64,000 nucleotides of DNA from Paenibacillus sp. UNC451MF (GCF_000686845.1 NZ_JMLS01000020.1:62001-126000), one strand, 5' to 3'; positions 1 through 10,133 are shown, counted from the stretch's first letter. The notes: a model not told the origin generated them from the letters alone. Program-made: numbers and translations.

Positions 1-1
1 A

Positions 2-1318
2 ATGAGCCATTTAGATGTGAAACAAAACGATATGCAGCCTATTAAAGTCGTTATAGTTGGAGCCGGTCACCGCAGTCTGATTTACGCTTCATACGCAAAG
101 CGACATCCCGAGCATATGAAAATTGTCGGCGTCGTTGAGCCGGATATCGAGCGCAGAAATCTAACCAAGGAGCGCTTCGATATACCGATGGAAAACTGTT
201 TTGCCGATCTTGAGGAATTTGCTGGCAAGCCCAAAATGGCCGATGCCGTTATTAACGGTACTTTGGATCATATTCATGTAGCCACTTCGATTCCTCTGCT
301 TCGAGCGGGCTATGACATCCTGCTGGAGAAACCGATCGGTGTTAGCCCGGATGAAGTATTAAGACTGTATGTAGAAGCTCAGCGCTATGGCAGAAAAGTG
401 ATGATTTGTCATGTACTGCGATATGCACCATTCTACGAATCCATTCGCCGTCAAATAGCTGATGGAGTCATTGGGGATATCGTCAGTCTGACATCGAGCG
501 AGAAGGTCAGCTACGATCATATGGCTATGGCTTACGTAAGGGGGAAGTGGGGGAACAAGGCCAAAAGCGGATCCTCGATGCTCATGGCCAAAAGCTGTCA
601 CGACTTGGACATCATGACCTGGATGAATGGAGATGTCAATCCAGTGAAAGTCAGCAGCTTTGGAAGCTTGCTGCAATTCCGAGCTGAAAATGCACCTGCC
701 GGTGCAGGCACCCGGTGTCTGGTTGATTGCTCTATTGAGGAATCCTGCCCTTATTCAGCACGGAAAAACTACATTGAGCAGCGCCTGTGGAATGCATATG
801 TAACTTACAATAAACATCTGGGTGTCGCAGTAAGTGATGAGGAATTGGCGGAATCGCTGCGAACCGATAGCCCGTACGGACGCTGTGTGTGGCATTGCGA
901 TAACGACGTGGTCGATCACCAGACGGTCATTGTAGAATTCTCGGACGGCAGCACGGCGACTCACGTTATGACCGGCGGCGTTTCTAAGCGCGGACGTTCT
1001 ATCCACATTATTGGGACAAAGGGTGAAATACAAGGAGAAATGGAAGAAGGAGCTTACGTCATACGTCATCCGGATGCCCGCAAAGGCCACAGATATTCTG
1101 AACACCGTGTTGAGATTGGAGTGTCAAATGATATGCACGGAGGTGGAGATTTGCGTCTTGTCGAAGACTTTATCAAAGTACTGAGCGGTGCAGAAACATC
1201 CATTTCCTCCACATCACTGGAAAAATCGCTCGATGGCCACTTGATTGGATTCGCCGCTGACCAATCTCGAATCGAGAATAGAGTCATAGAGCTCAAGGAA
1301 TGTAAGTATACGGGCTAA
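2..1318 (+). CDS. Gfo/Idh/MocA family NAD(P)-dependent oxidoreductase
   Basis: This 438-residue cytoplasmic protein has an N-terminal Rossmann fold with the dinucleotide motif VVIVGAGHRS near residues 16-25. It also has the family signature LLEKPIGV near residue 110, followed by the alpha/beta substrate domain with a conserved H in KSCHDLDIM. Family members oxidise or reduce sugars, sugar acids or cyclitols. The substrate is not readable, but the sulfatases and fucosidase downstream suggest a modified sugar. The first ATG is at base 2, so the true start and its ribosome site may lie outside the window. An internal ATG at 32 is possible. The next gene starts 49 bases downstream, consistent with one transcript. 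The family is sure and the substrate is unknown. Confidence 0.88.
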   Translation: MSHLDVKQNDMQPIKVVIVGAGHRSLIYASYAKRHPEHMKIVGVVEPDIERRNLTKERFDIPMENCFADLEEFAGKPKMADAVINGTLDHIHVATSIPLLRAGYDILLEKPIGVSPDEVLRLYVEAQRYGRKVMICHVLRYAPFYESIRRQIADGVIGDIVSLTSSEKVSYDHMAMAYVRGKWGNKAKSGSSMLMAKSCHDLDIMTWMNGDVNPVKVSSFGSLLQFRAENAPAGAGTRCLVDCSIEESCPYSARKNYIEQRLWNAYVTYNKHLGVAVSDEELAESLRTDSPYGRCVWHCDNDVVDHQTVIVEFSDGSTATHVMTGGVSKRGRSIHIIGTKGEIQGEMEEGAYVIRHPDARKGHRYSEHRVEIGVSNDMHGGGDLRLVEDFIKVLSGAETSISSTSLEKSLDGHLIGFAADQSRIENRVIELKECKYTG

Positions 1319-1367
1319 TGGATGACCAATTGGATCAAAATGAACGGGAGTGGAGTGATACTCAAAT

Positions 1368-2963
1368 ATGGCCGACAAACCAAATGTACTACTGATTATG
1401 AATGACGATATGGGATATTCTGATTTAGGATGTTATGGAGGCGAGATCGATACTCCAAATCTAAACCGTCTGGCAGCTAGCGGTATCCGATTTACTCAAT
1501 TTTATAATACTGCACGTTGCAGTCCTTCACGGGCTTCTTTACTCACAGGACTACATCCCCATCAGACAGGAATCGGAGTTCTGGTTGACGATGACGGTCC
1601 GGAAGGATATCCCGGTAATTTGAACAAAAGCTGTATGACAATAGCTGAAGTGCTGAAGGAGGATGGGTACCGCACCTATATGAGCGGTAAATGGCATATA
1701 GCTCATAACATTGATACACCTAATGATACATGGCCGCTTCAGCGCGGATTTGATCGGTTTTACGGTACATTGGCAGGTTCGGGAAACTATTATTATCCCT
1801 GGACATTGACAAGGGATAACGACGATATTCGCCATGAAGCTCTTCAGACCGATTATTACTACACTGATGCCATTAGCGAGCAAGCGGTTCAGTTTATTAA
1901 TCAGCACACGCAAGAGTATCCGGATACTCCGTTTTTCCAGTATGTAGCTTACACAGCTCCCCACTGGCCGCTTCATGCCGGTGAAGAGGATATTGCCAAG
2001 TATCTTGGCCGCTTCGATCAAGGCTGGGATCAGTTAAGAGAGGAAAGGCTGCAACGAATGATTGATATGGGGATTATAGATCCCGACTGGAAATTGTCTG
2101 AACGCGATCCCGGACTGCCAGAATGGGATCAAATCGAGCATAAAGATTGGCAGCTTCGCCGAATGGAAGTATATGCCGCTCAAATCGACCGTATGGATCG
2201 GGGAATCGGTCACATTTTGCAAGCGCTGGAGCAAACGGGACAATTGGATAACACGATCATTTTCTTTCTTGCGGATAACGGAGGATGTGCGGAAGAGATC
2301 AAACCGACACCACCGGAAAAAGTGGTAAAGAATCGTGGTTATACCAAAACTGGGGAAGAAGTTGCATATGGTAACCGTCCCGATATCATGCCAGGCTCAG
2401 AGCATACGTTCCAGAGTTATGGTTTGTCCTGGGCGAACGTGTCCAATACGCCGTTTCGACTATACAAACATTGGGTGCATGAAGGGGGGATTTCGACTCC
2501 ATTTATTGTCCACTGGCCCCAAGGGATTAAAGCAACCGGGGAATTCCGGCACACCCCTTGCCAGTTAACCGATGTAATGGCGACCGTGTTGGAGATCACT
2601 GGTGCCGTCTATCCATCGAGCTATAGAGGTAACGACATACTCCCGATGGAAGGCCAGAGTATGATGCCTGTGTTTGCTTCCGATTGTTGGGAGAGAGCCC
2701 CTCTGTTCTGGGAACACGAAGGTAACGCAGCTGTTCGGGAAGGGAAGTGGAAGCTTGTCAAAAAATATCCGAATGAGTGGGAGTTGTTCAATATGGAGCA
2801 GGATCGTACGGAAACCGACGATCTTTCCAAACAGCATACCGATCGGGTCTTAATGATGAGTGAACAATACGAAATTTGGGCTAAGCGCTGCGGCGTCAAG
2901 CCCCGGGAGAAAATACTGGAGATTATGGAATTAAGAAAAAAAGGTCAGCAAAAGAATAGATAG
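1368..2963 (+). CDS. Cys-type sulfatase (arylsulfatase family)
   Basis: This 531-residue enzyme should hydrolyse a sulfate ester from a carbohydrate. The metal-binding start NVLLIMNDDMG (residues 6-16) and the activation motif CSPSRASLLTG with Cys51 are clear. Cys51 would have to be converted to formylglycine. DNGG near residue 303 supplies further metal ligands. There is no signal peptide, so it probably acts on imported oligosaccharides. A purine-rich site (GGGAGTGGAG) precedes the ATG. It sits between an oxidoreductase and two binding lipoproteins. No convincing maturase is encoded in the window: the SUMF1-fold protein at 31690 lacks the catalytic cysteines. Family confidence is high and substrate unknown. 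Confidence 0.93.
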   Translation: MADKPNVLLIMNDDMGYSDLGCYGGEIDTPNLNRLAASGIRFTQFYNTARCSPSRASLLTGLHPHQTGIGVLVDDDGPEGYPGNLNKSCMTIAEVLKEDGYRTYMSGKWHIAHNIDTPNDTWPLQRGFDRFYGTLAGSGNYYYPWTLTRDNDDIRHEALQTDYYYTDAISEQAVQFINQHTQEYPDTPFFQYVAYTAPHWPLHAGEEDIAKYLGRFDQGWDQLREERLQRMIDMGIIDPDWKLSERDPGLPEWDQIEHKDWQLRRMEVYAAQIDRMDRGIGHILQALEQTGQLDNTIIFFLADNGGCAEEIKPTPPEKVVKNRGYTKTGEEVAYGNRPDIMPGSEHTFQSYGLSWANVSNTPFRLYKHWVHEGGISTPFIVHWPQGIKATGEFRHTPCQLTDVMATVLEITGAVYPSSYRGNDILPMEGQSMMPVFASDCWERAPLFWEHEGNAAVREGKWKLVKKYPNEWELFNMEQDRTETDDLSKQHTDRVLMMSEQYEIWAKRCGVKPREKILEIMELRKKGQQKNR

Positions 2964-3013
2964 CCAATGAATCGTATAAGAAATTGTTTTTTTCCACATT
3001 AAGGAGGGAGACA

Positions 3014-4318
3014 ATGATTCGTTTGTTAGAAAATAAGCAAAGAGCATTACCAGTCCTTTTGCTGCTTACGCTCATCGCCGCCGGTTGCCAGTCCGGGAAT
3101 AGTTTGGAACAAAAAGAAGAGATGGAGAAGAAGGACCCGGTTACACTCAAATTTTATACAGGGGATAAGGCGGACGAAGAGCAGTTCAAATTGAACATTG
3201 CCGACAAATTCAAAGCCAAATTCCCTCATATTTCCATAGAGTTCCAAACTGCCGATTTCGCTGCACTTGTAGCATCAGGCAAAGCGCCTGATATTTATTA
3301 CCAGGGCGCTGCGGCTTTAGAAAGTGTATTGACCAGCATGAATATGCAGTACGATTTGAGTGAATTGATTAAGAAAAATCAATTCGATCTTAGTCGGATA
3401 GATCCCATTTATTTGGAAGGGATTAAAAATATATCGGCAAGCTATGGAGGCACGTACTTCGGGCTGCCCGGCACCGTCTATACGCCCGTGCTCATGTACA
3501 ACAAGGATATTTTCGATAAATTCGGTATCGCTTATCCCAAAGATGGCATGACATGGGAGGAGGCTTATGCGCTTGCCAAGCAGCTAACCCTGTATCATGA
3601 GGGAATACAATATCGTGGCTTTGCCGGAGCTTTCCGATATTTGTTCGACAACAATCAATTGGGCGCTGCGTATTTCCATCCGTCTCAAGATAAAGCCGGG
3701 GTCAACACGGATGCGTGGCGGTCCATCATCTCAACGTATGCGCAATTTTACCAGATTCCGATGAACCAATCGCTGACATCCTTAGGCAATGCGCAAGAAA
3801 GGGATGTATTCGCCAAAGACAATACAGCCGCCATGTTCGCAGGGGTAACCTCTTTGATAGAGTCGTTTCCAAAAGAGTTCACCAATTGGGATATGGTATC
3901 CATGCCGACCATGAAAGATGCACCTGATACCAATCTTCAACTGAATCCGCGTTATTACTATATTATGAGCACAAGTAAGTATAAGGAGGAAGCGTTTAAG
4001 CTAATCGAATTCGTTTTGTCCAATGAAGTGCAAATGCAGCAGAGCAGAATGGGAAGAGTGACTGTGCTCAAAGATCAGGAAGTGCGCAATGCTTTCGGAG
4101 CCGATTCCCCACAGTTGAAGGGCAAGCATAATGGAGCCTTGTATTACTTGAATCAAGTGAAGCTGCCGCCTCCTCGGGATTCTAAGCTGGTGAAAGTCCC
4201 GATTGATCCCACTAAAGTGTTTAACGATTTTGCGCTTGGCAGAAAGGATGTCAATACAGCCCTGAGAGATTGGGAGGAAGAAATAAACAGAGCCATTCAA
4301 TCGGAAAAAGCAAAATAA
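3014..4318 (+). CDS. ABC sugar transporter solute-binding lipoprotein (family copy 1)
   Basis: This 434-residue extracellular binding protein is anchored by lipid. Its signal peptide ends in the lipobox IAAGCQ, with the modified Cys near residue 25. The start is the ATG at 3014, preceded by AAGGAGGG. An upstream ATG at 2984 has no ribosome site. The mature protein carries the segments YNKDIFDKFG and YPKDGMTWEE, shared with the copies at 4362, 10193 and 30316. These four form one paralogous family of CUT1-type binding proteins. No permease lies next to it, which is unusual. It presumably delivers sulfated or fucosylated oligosaccharides to permeases encoded elsewhere. Confidence 0.9.
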   Translation: MIRLLENKQRALPVLLLLTLIAAGCQSGNSLEQKEEMEKKDPVTLKFYTGDKADEEQFKLNIADKFKAKFPHISIEFQTADFAALVASGKAPDIYYQGAAALESVLTSMNMQYDLSELIKKNQFDLSRIDPIYLEGIKNISASYGGTYFGLPGTVYTPVLMYNKDIFDKFGIAYPKDGMTWEEAYALAKQLTLYHEGIQYRGFAGAFRYLFDNNQLGAAYFHPSQDKAGVNTDAWRSIISTYAQFYQIPMNQSLTSLGNAQERDVFAKDNTAAMFAGVTSLIESFPKEFTNWDMVSMPTMKDAPDTNLQLNPRYYYIMSTSKYKEEAFKLIEFVLSNEVQMQQSRMGRVTVLKDQEVRNAFGADSPQLKGKHNGALYYLNQVKLPPPRDSKLVKVPIDPTKVFNDFALGRKDVNTALRDWEEEINRAIQSEKAK

Positions 4319-4361
4319 GGAATGCAACTCAACCTAATTTGAATCTAGGGAGACATGAATA

Positions 4362-5690
4362 TTGAAAACGCTTTCGTCCTATCTCATATCTATAAGTTTA
4401 TTATTGGCTGTGCTGTCGGGCTGTTCGGATAATAAAGAAAACATAAGCACCAGTGACAACGTGACTACCGTTGCTTCCAAAGATCCTGTCAAATTAATAG
4501 TGTACAGTTACAGCACGGGTATGACAGATTCTGAGTTCCAAAAATATTTCATAGATCCTGTGCAAAAAAAATATCCGAACGTTTCGTTTGAGTATATTAT
4601 CAATGCCGGAGGTGCGAACACCCCGGACGAGCTTCTTGCCGCCGGAAAATACCCTGATATTCTCCTGATTAGCGATATTTATATCGGAATGTTTAAAAAT
4701 CTTGGAATGATCATGAACTTGAGCGATATGGTTAAAAAAAATGCCATCAGTCTGGATCGTTTCGATGCAAGCACGATCGAGGCTATTAAGCAATATGGCA
4801 ACAAAGATGAGCTTTACGGTTTACCCCTTTCGATGAATTATGGAATTACGGCTTATAATAAAGATATTTTCGATAAATTCGGTGTTGCGTATCCGCAGGA
4901 TTTAATGACTTGGAACGAATTGCTTGAGATCGGCAAGAAGCTGACGATTCTGGATCAGGGTACTCAATATATTGGCATGGATCCAGGCAATGTAGACCAA
5001 ATGAAGGAGCAGTACGCTATTCCATACATGAATGAAAAGCAGGATGCACCCATCCTTAATTCAGCAGATTATCAGAAATTGTTTGGTCTGCTGAAGCAAT
5101 TTTATGAGGTTCCCGGCTTTATTGGAAATAACAATACTTATACTTATGGCAGAAACGCCTTTGTAAAGAATAAAACCGTCGCCATGTTGCCCGCTTGGGC
5201 AGACTCCTTGGTCGGGATGCTGGAAGACGAGGCAAAACGGGGGCAGCCGCTCAATTGGGATTTTGTTACGCAGCCTGTATTCGCCGATCAGCCAGGCAAA
5301 GGCCGTCCGACCAATATGGCGGTTCTGACAGCTTTCCCAAAGAGCCCTAACATCGAGATGGTATTCCAGGTCATGAGCACACTGGTATCCGATGAGGCGC
5401 AGACGGAAATGAACAAAAACGGTAAATTGACCGTGTTGAACGACAAAAATATTCAGCTGCAATTCGGCGCGAACTTAAAGAGCTTTCAAAATAAAAATAT
5501 TCCTGCAATAACTAAGTTGAAAAGAAGCAAAAACTTACTTTTGACCGATTATGATGTTGAATTGAAAAAAGTGATTCAGGAGTCTGCCAAAGATATGGCG
5601 TTATCCGGCAAAGATGTCAATACGGTGCTGCGCGAAGCACAGGAGAAAGCGGAAAAAAAGGTCAACGAAATAAAATTGGCTAAAAAGTAA
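4362..5690 (+). CDS. ABC sugar transporter solute-binding lipoprotein (family copy 2)
   Basis: This 442-residue lipoprotein starts at a TTG, preceded by AGGGAGA with about eight bases of spacing. A nearby ATG at 4355 is in another frame. The signal peptide ends in LSGCS (Cys near residue 21). It shares YNKDIFDKFG, YPQDLMTWNE and the C-terminal KDVNTVLREAQEK with the binding protein immediately upstream, so the pair is a tandem duplication that has diverged. The intergenic gap is 43 bases. It probably captures a related oligosaccharide with different specificity. No permease is adjacent. Confidence 0.9.
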   Translation: MKTLSSYLISISLLLAVLSGCSDNKENISTSDNVTTVASKDPVKLIVYSYSTGMTDSEFQKYFIDPVQKKYPNVSFEYIINAGGANTPDELLAAGKYPDILLISDIYIGMFKNLGMIMNLSDMVKKNAISLDRFDASTIEAIKQYGNKDELYGLPLSMNYGITAYNKDIFDKFGVAYPQDLMTWNELLEIGKKLTILDQGTQYIGMDPGNVDQMKEQYAIPYMNEKQDAPILNSADYQKLFGLLKQFYEVPGFIGNNNTYTYGRNAFVKNKTVAMLPAWADSLVGMLEDEAKRGQPLNWDFVTQPVFADQPGKGRPTNMAVLTAFPKSPNIEMVFQVMSTLVSDEAQTEMNKNGKLTVLNDKNIQLQFGANLKSFQNKNIPAITKLKRSKNLLLTDYDVELKKVIQESAKDMALSGKDVNTVLREAQEKAEKKVNEIKLAKK

Positions 5691-5740
5691 GCGGGATAGA
5701 CTAACTATTCAAAGCTTTTTGAAGAGGGGATGATTCTCAA

Positions 5741-7252
5741 TTGAATAAGCAAACCGAAGCTGCTTCATACAGGAACATTCATAGGCCGAATATTCTGCTC
5801 ATCAGCACGGACACACAGCGCTGCGATACGCTTCGTTGTATGGGAAATCCGAATGCGGTATCTCCAAATATCGACCGATTGGCCGCAGAAGGAGTCATGT
5901 TCACTCAAGCACATACTTCTTCTCCAGTATGTATGCCTGCCAGGTGCAGTCTATTGACCGGATTGCACACGCCGATTCACGGATGTATCGAGAACGGTAC
6001 AAAGCGATACGCTGATCTTCCCGTATTTCCGGATTACTTGAAGGAACAAGGCTATACCAATTTAATGATAGGGAAGACACATTTCGGACCGATACCTGAC
6101 TCATTCGATTTTGTATGCTCATCAGTGCCAAATCCACGAAATCATAATGATCCATATATTCAGCACTTGGCTAAGCATGGATACAGCCAACCTGTTGCCG
6201 CTCCAAATCCGATTCCGAAAGAGCTATACTTCGAATCGTTCCTAGTTGATACTGCAATGGACGAAATTACAAAGGCAACTTCAGATGGGAATGGTCCTTT
6301 CTTTGCGTTTGTCTCCATGAATGCTCCTCATAGTCCTTATGTTCCTCCTAAAGAATGGGCAAACGCATATGACGATATTCCTTTGCCGCAAATCAACTAT
6401 ACCGATGGCGAGCTTGAACATGTTCCCGTTCATCTGAAGAGAATGTTAGGTATCTTGGGAGAAGAGCAGCAAGCAAGTGTACGTTTATCGGAACTGCTCG
6501 ATGAACAGTCCGAGACGCGCTGCGCCGCAGATGCCGTAAGGAGGCTGTATTACAGTTTTGCAGCATATTGCGACGAGCAAGTGGGGAGATTAATAGACTT
6601 CCTTGACTCCTCAGGATTACGGGACAACACGCTTGTTATCTTTACTACCGACCATGGTCATGAATTATTCGATCATGGAGTGAACGATAAACACAATTAT
6701 TACGACAGCTCCTGGAGAATTCCGTTCATTATGAGCATGCCGGGCACGCTGCCGCAAGGTGAGGTAAGAGACTTTGCCATTTGGAATGATATAACGACTA
6801 CAATTCTTGCTGCAGCCGGCACCAAATGCGATACGATGCAGGGATTCGATTTGTATACCCCGTTGATTGAAGGACTGCCATCACCTCGACGCTGTGCAGT
6901 AGCCACTTTGTATAAATCGGCGGCTGTCGCTACAGCCCGCTGGAAGCTTGAGTATTATTTTGAAGAAAGCGAGGGACGACTATATGATCGATTGAACGAT
7001 CCCAAGGAACAGAAGGATCTTTTTAAGGACTCAGACTATTCGGAAATCCGGACGGAGCTTGTAGAAGCGCTGTTGAGCTGGCGATCGGATATTGCTGATC
7101 TTAACCATTTGATCAAGGGTACAGGCGGAGGCGGACCGGTAGCGAAACGTATCCGACCGCACTCGCTTTCAATGGCTGGGACAGACACGGAGCAACGATT
7201 GAATGAAAAGGCACAGCATATTGACCTTCGAGAAGTCCGTAAAGTAATGTAG
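5741..7252 (+). CDS. Cys-type sulfatase
   Basis: This is a second sulfatase of 503 residues, unlike the first in sequence. It starts at a TTG with AGAGGGGA ten bases upstream. Metal ligands lie in NILLISTDTQRCD (residues 17-29), and the activation motif CMPARCSLLTG places the formylglycine precursor at Cys64. TTDHGHELFDHG near residue 305 carries the C-terminal metal ligands. The CxPAR form of the motif is accepted within the family. No signal peptide is present, so the enzyme is probably cytoplasmic. It likely removes sulfate from a different position from that attacked by the sulfatase at 1368. Confidence 0.92.
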   Translation: MNKQTEAASYRNIHRPNILLISTDTQRCDTLRCMGNPNAVSPNIDRLAAEGVMFTQAHTSSPVCMPARCSLLTGLHTPIHGCIENGTKRYADLPVFPDYLKEQGYTNLMIGKTHFGPIPDSFDFVCSSVPNPRNHNDPYIQHLAKHGYSQPVAAPNPIPKELYFESFLVDTAMDEITKATSDGNGPFFAFVSMNAPHSPYVPPKEWANAYDDIPLPQINYTDGELEHVPVHLKRMLGILGEEQQASVRLSELLDEQSETRCAADAVRRLYYSFAAYCDEQVGRLIDFLDSSGLRDNTLVIFTTDHGHELFDHGVNDKHNYYDSSWRIPFIMSMPGTLPQGEVRDFAIWNDITTTILAAAGTKCDTMQGFDLYTPLIEGLPSPRRCAVATLYKSAAVATARWKLEYYFEESEGRLYDRLNDPKEQKDLFKDSDYSEIRTELVEALLSWRSDIADLNHLIKGTGGGGPVAKRIRPHSLSMAGTDTEQRLNEKAQHIDLREVRKVM

Positions 7253-7329
7253 CTCACTCAAAACACGCTTCGATAAGGCTATGAATGGTTTATTGTATTA
7301 TCAAATAACAAGCGGAGGGTACAGCAGCG

Positions 7330-8553
7330 ATGGCTAACAGGAATATAAAACATTATGAATTCCGTACTTACCATAAGGGGATGCAGCCTGTTCAAATAGT
7401 AACCCCTGATGACGGCTACTACATTCACAATTTTTTCGATGTAAAGCCATGGAGTCCTTCTGGCCGATACTTGGCTGTGCTAAAATTGCCGTTTCAAGAT
7501 AAGCTGCCAAGGCCAAATGATGAAGCGACTGTCTGTGTAATCGATTTACATAATCAGCAAATGGTGGAACTTTGCACAACAACAGGATGGGGGATTCAAG
7601 TCGGTGCTCATCTGTGCTGGGGGGCAAACGATGAAGAACTGTTCTTTAATGATAAAGAGGGCAACCGCGTGTATGCGTATAAAATGAATCCGATCACCGG
7701 TGAGAAGGTGCGGCTCTCAGGTTCTGTATACCAGGCTACTAAAGATGGCCGTTATCTATATAGTCCGAATCTATCCGTTATCAACTTTGCCCAGATGGGT
7801 TATGGTGCGACGCTGGCTCCTGAACACAGCACACCTCCTCCGATAGGCGCATCTGAAGAAGATGGGCTATGGAGAACGGATGTTGATGCCAATCGCACTA
7901 TACTGTTGTTCAGCTACAAACAAGCGCTCGAGCTTCTCCCGGATAAGAGGGATGTCGAGGGCGCGAGATTTACATTTTTCCATGTGAAGATCAATGCGCA
8001 GCAAACCCGTCTCATGCAGGTTGTTCGCTGCCTGTTCGACAACGGGAGAACTGACTTGCGTTTTATCATTACGATGAACATGGACGGTACGGACGCCAAG
8101 CTTGCTCTACCGTACGAGTTGTGGCTAAATGGATCTCATCATCCGGACTGGCATACCAATGGCAAAGAGATTCTAATGAATATTCAATTGAATAGAATGC
8201 GCTTCTGTCTTTTTGGGAAAGACGGGCAATCGTTCAGAATTGCTGCTCCTTTCACTACCGGCGGTGGACATCCAAGCTTCTCTAATGATGGACGCTACAT
8301 TGTGACTGATGCATATACTTCAGAAAAAGAGTTTCTAAATGAGCGGTTCGAAGTGCCTATCCGGTTGATCGATACCCTAGCTGGAACAGAGCAGCGTCTT
8401 ATTGATATATGGACTCTTGGCGGAACGGATGTACAGGGCAATTTGCGTTGCGATCCCCATCCGGTCTGGAGTGAGGACAACCGGTACATTTGCTTCAACG
8501 GTACACCGGAAGGAAGAAGGCAGGTCTTGATAGCCGATATGAGTAAATTATAG
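7330..8553 (+). CDS. TolB-like beta-propeller protein, possibly PL22-type oligosaccharide lyase
   Basis: This 407-residue cytoplasmic protein is built of repeated WSPDGR-like blades (WSPSGRYLAV, FSNDGRYIVTD, WSEDNRYICFNG), as in TolB propellers. The C-terminal half has a cluster of histidines in SHHPDWH, GGGHPSFS and CDPHPVW. This resembles the metal site of oligogalacturonate lyases (PL22), where histidines bind manganese. A lyase acting on an unsaturated or uronic-acid oligosaccharide is therefore plausible, but this is inference. A non-catalytic propeller remains possible. GGAGGG precedes the ATG. It is flanked by a sulfatase and a fucosidase in the same orientation. Confidence 0.7.
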   Translation: MANRNIKHYEFRTYHKGMQPVQIVTPDDGYYIHNFFDVKPWSPSGRYLAVLKLPFQDKLPRPNDEATVCVIDLHNQQMVELCTTTGWGIQVGAHLCWGANDEELFFNDKEGNRVYAYKMNPITGEKVRLSGSVYQATKDGRYLYSPNLSVINFAQMGYGATLAPEHSTPPPIGASEEDGLWRTDVDANRTILLFSYKQALELLPDKRDVEGARFTFFHVKINAQQTRLMQVVRCLFDNGRTDLRFIITMNMDGTDAKLALPYELWLNGSHHPDWHTNGKEILMNIQLNRMRFCLFGKDGQSFRIAAPFTTGGGHPSFSNDGRYIVTDAYTSEKEFLNERFEVPIRLIDTLAGTEQRLIDIWTLGGTDVQGNLRCDPHPVWSEDNRYICFNGTPEGRRQVLIADMSKL

Positions 8554-8655
8554 GGGATTGTCAAACATTCTCATGCTGGTCATGGGATGTATCATCTAAA
8601 ATTTGTATTAAAATGGTTGGCTACGATTTCGAGAATATACATTTGGAGGTATACC

Positions 8656-10050
8656 ATGAGCGAGATTAATACGAAAGAAAAACAAGAGAAAGATCAAATT
8701 CTTAAGCGGGATATTTATAAACACAGCAGAGCAGACGGGTGGGTGAAGCCTGAGAATCCACTTTTGCTTGAACGACTTGAATGGTTCAAGGATCAGAAAC
8801 TAGGTCTTATGATGCACTGGGCACCGTACTCTCAAATTGGCGTCAGACCGTCGTGGATCCTCAGTGACAAGGATGGAGATGAATGGTCCCGTCAGGATCT
8901 CGATTGGGATATCGACCCACAGGAGCTAAAGCGGCAGTACTTCGATTTAAACAAAACGTTCAATCCGATACGCTTTGAGCCTGAGAAATGGGCTGACCTG
9001 GCTGCAGAGAACGGCTTCAAATATTTAACTTTTACAACCAAGCATCATGACGGCTTCTGCATGTGGGATACCCACACGACAGATTATCGCATTACGGGTC
9101 CTGATTGCCCTTTCCATAAGCACAAGTACGCTGATGTTTGTAGGCAGTTATTCGATGCATTTCGCTCGAGAGGCTTAGCCATTGCAACTTACTTCTCCAA
9201 GGCGGATTGGAACACGCCTTATTACTGGGCCCCGGGAATGGAGCGCGGTACCCATATGTGGAGAGGCCCGTCCTACAATACCAAGGAACATCCTTGGTTA
9301 TGGGAGAAATTCGTGCAATTCACCCACGAGCAGATTATGGAGCTTATGACTCGTTATGGCCGCATCGATATCCTATGGCTCGACTCTGGCTGGGTGAGAG
9401 CAAAAAATGATCAGGACATCAGACTCGGGGAAGTGGTGGAGAAAGCGCGTGAAATCCAACCGTGGCTCCTCACGGCGGATCGTGCTGTAGGTGGTCCCTA
9501 TGAGAATCTGCTTACGCCGGAGCAGACGATACCTGATCGTGCATTGAGTGTTCCGTGGGAAAGCAATCTTACGATGGGGACATCGTGGTCTTACCGTTTT
9601 GATGAAAACTATAAATCCATACGCTTCATCATTCATATGTTTATTGATATTGTAGCGAAAGGCGGTAATTTGGCACTAAATGTTGGACCGCAGCCTGACG
9701 GACGGTTGCCTGAACCCGCCATTTCCCGAATCAAGGCCATTGGTGAATGGTTGAAGGTTTATGGTGAGGGAATCTACGGAACGCGTACTTATGAGATATC
9801 ATCCGAAGGTAACTGCCATTTTACGAAAAAAGGGGATACCGTCTATGCCTTCTACTTATATAAAGAGGAGCATGAGGCTGTGCAGGAAGAAGTGCTTCTT
9901 CCAATCAAACATGCTTGCAGCCGTATTGATTTAGTCGGCGGACAAGAAAGTCTGGCATACCGTAACGCTGAGAATGGAATTACCGTGAGGTTGCCTGAGA
10001 AAGAACGGTCGATTCAAGCACCGATTGCACATGTATTCCGTATACGTTAA
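8656..10050 (+). CDS. alpha-L-fucosidase, GH29 family
   Basis: This 464-residue retaining glycosidase would release L-fucose from oligosaccharides. The TIM barrel shows KHHDGFCMWDT near residues 130-140 and DILWLDSGW, where Asp243 is the expected nucleophile. A small C-terminal beta domain follows. The start at 8656 is chosen because TTGGAGGT lies just upstream. An in-frame ATG at 8587 has no ribosome site. There is no signal peptide, so it acts inside the cell. A degraded close copy lies at 11823-12690. An inverted repeat downstream ends the upstream transcript. Confidence 0.93.
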   Translation: MSEINTKEKQEKDQILKRDIYKHSRADGWVKPENPLLLERLEWFKDQKLGLMMHWAPYSQIGVRPSWILSDKDGDEWSRQDLDWDIDPQELKRQYFDLNKTFNPIRFEPEKWADLAAENGFKYLTFTTKHHDGFCMWDTHTTDYRITGPDCPFHKHKYADVCRQLFDAFRSRGLAIATYFSKADWNTPYYWAPGMERGTHMWRGPSYNTKEHPWLWEKFVQFTHEQIMELMTRYGRIDILWLDSGWVRAKNDQDIRLGEVVEKAREIQPWLLTADRAVGGPYENLLTPEQTIPDRALSVPWESNLTMGTSWSYRFDENYKSIRFIIHMFIDIVAKGGNLALNVGPQPDGRLPEPAISRIKAIGEWLKVYGEGIYGTRTYEISSEGNCHFTKKGDTVYAFYLYKEEHEAVQEEVLLPIKHACSRIDLVGGQESLAYRNAENGITVRLPEKERSIQAPIAHVFRIR

Positions 10051-10084
10051 GGGTTTATATTTCTAGATAATCTTTTAATAATGC

Positions 10085-10133
10085 AGGAACTTTTGTGTCG
10101 TGACCAATGAACATGCACAAAAGTTCCTAAGTT
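10085..10133 (+). terminator. Hairpin terminator after the fucosidase gene
   Basis: A perfect 13-base-pair inverted repeat (AGGAACTTTTGTG at 10085-10097 and its complement at 10116-10128) is followed by a modest T-rich stretch. It lies 35 bases after the fucosidase stop and before the next lipoprotein gene. Confidence 0.7.
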
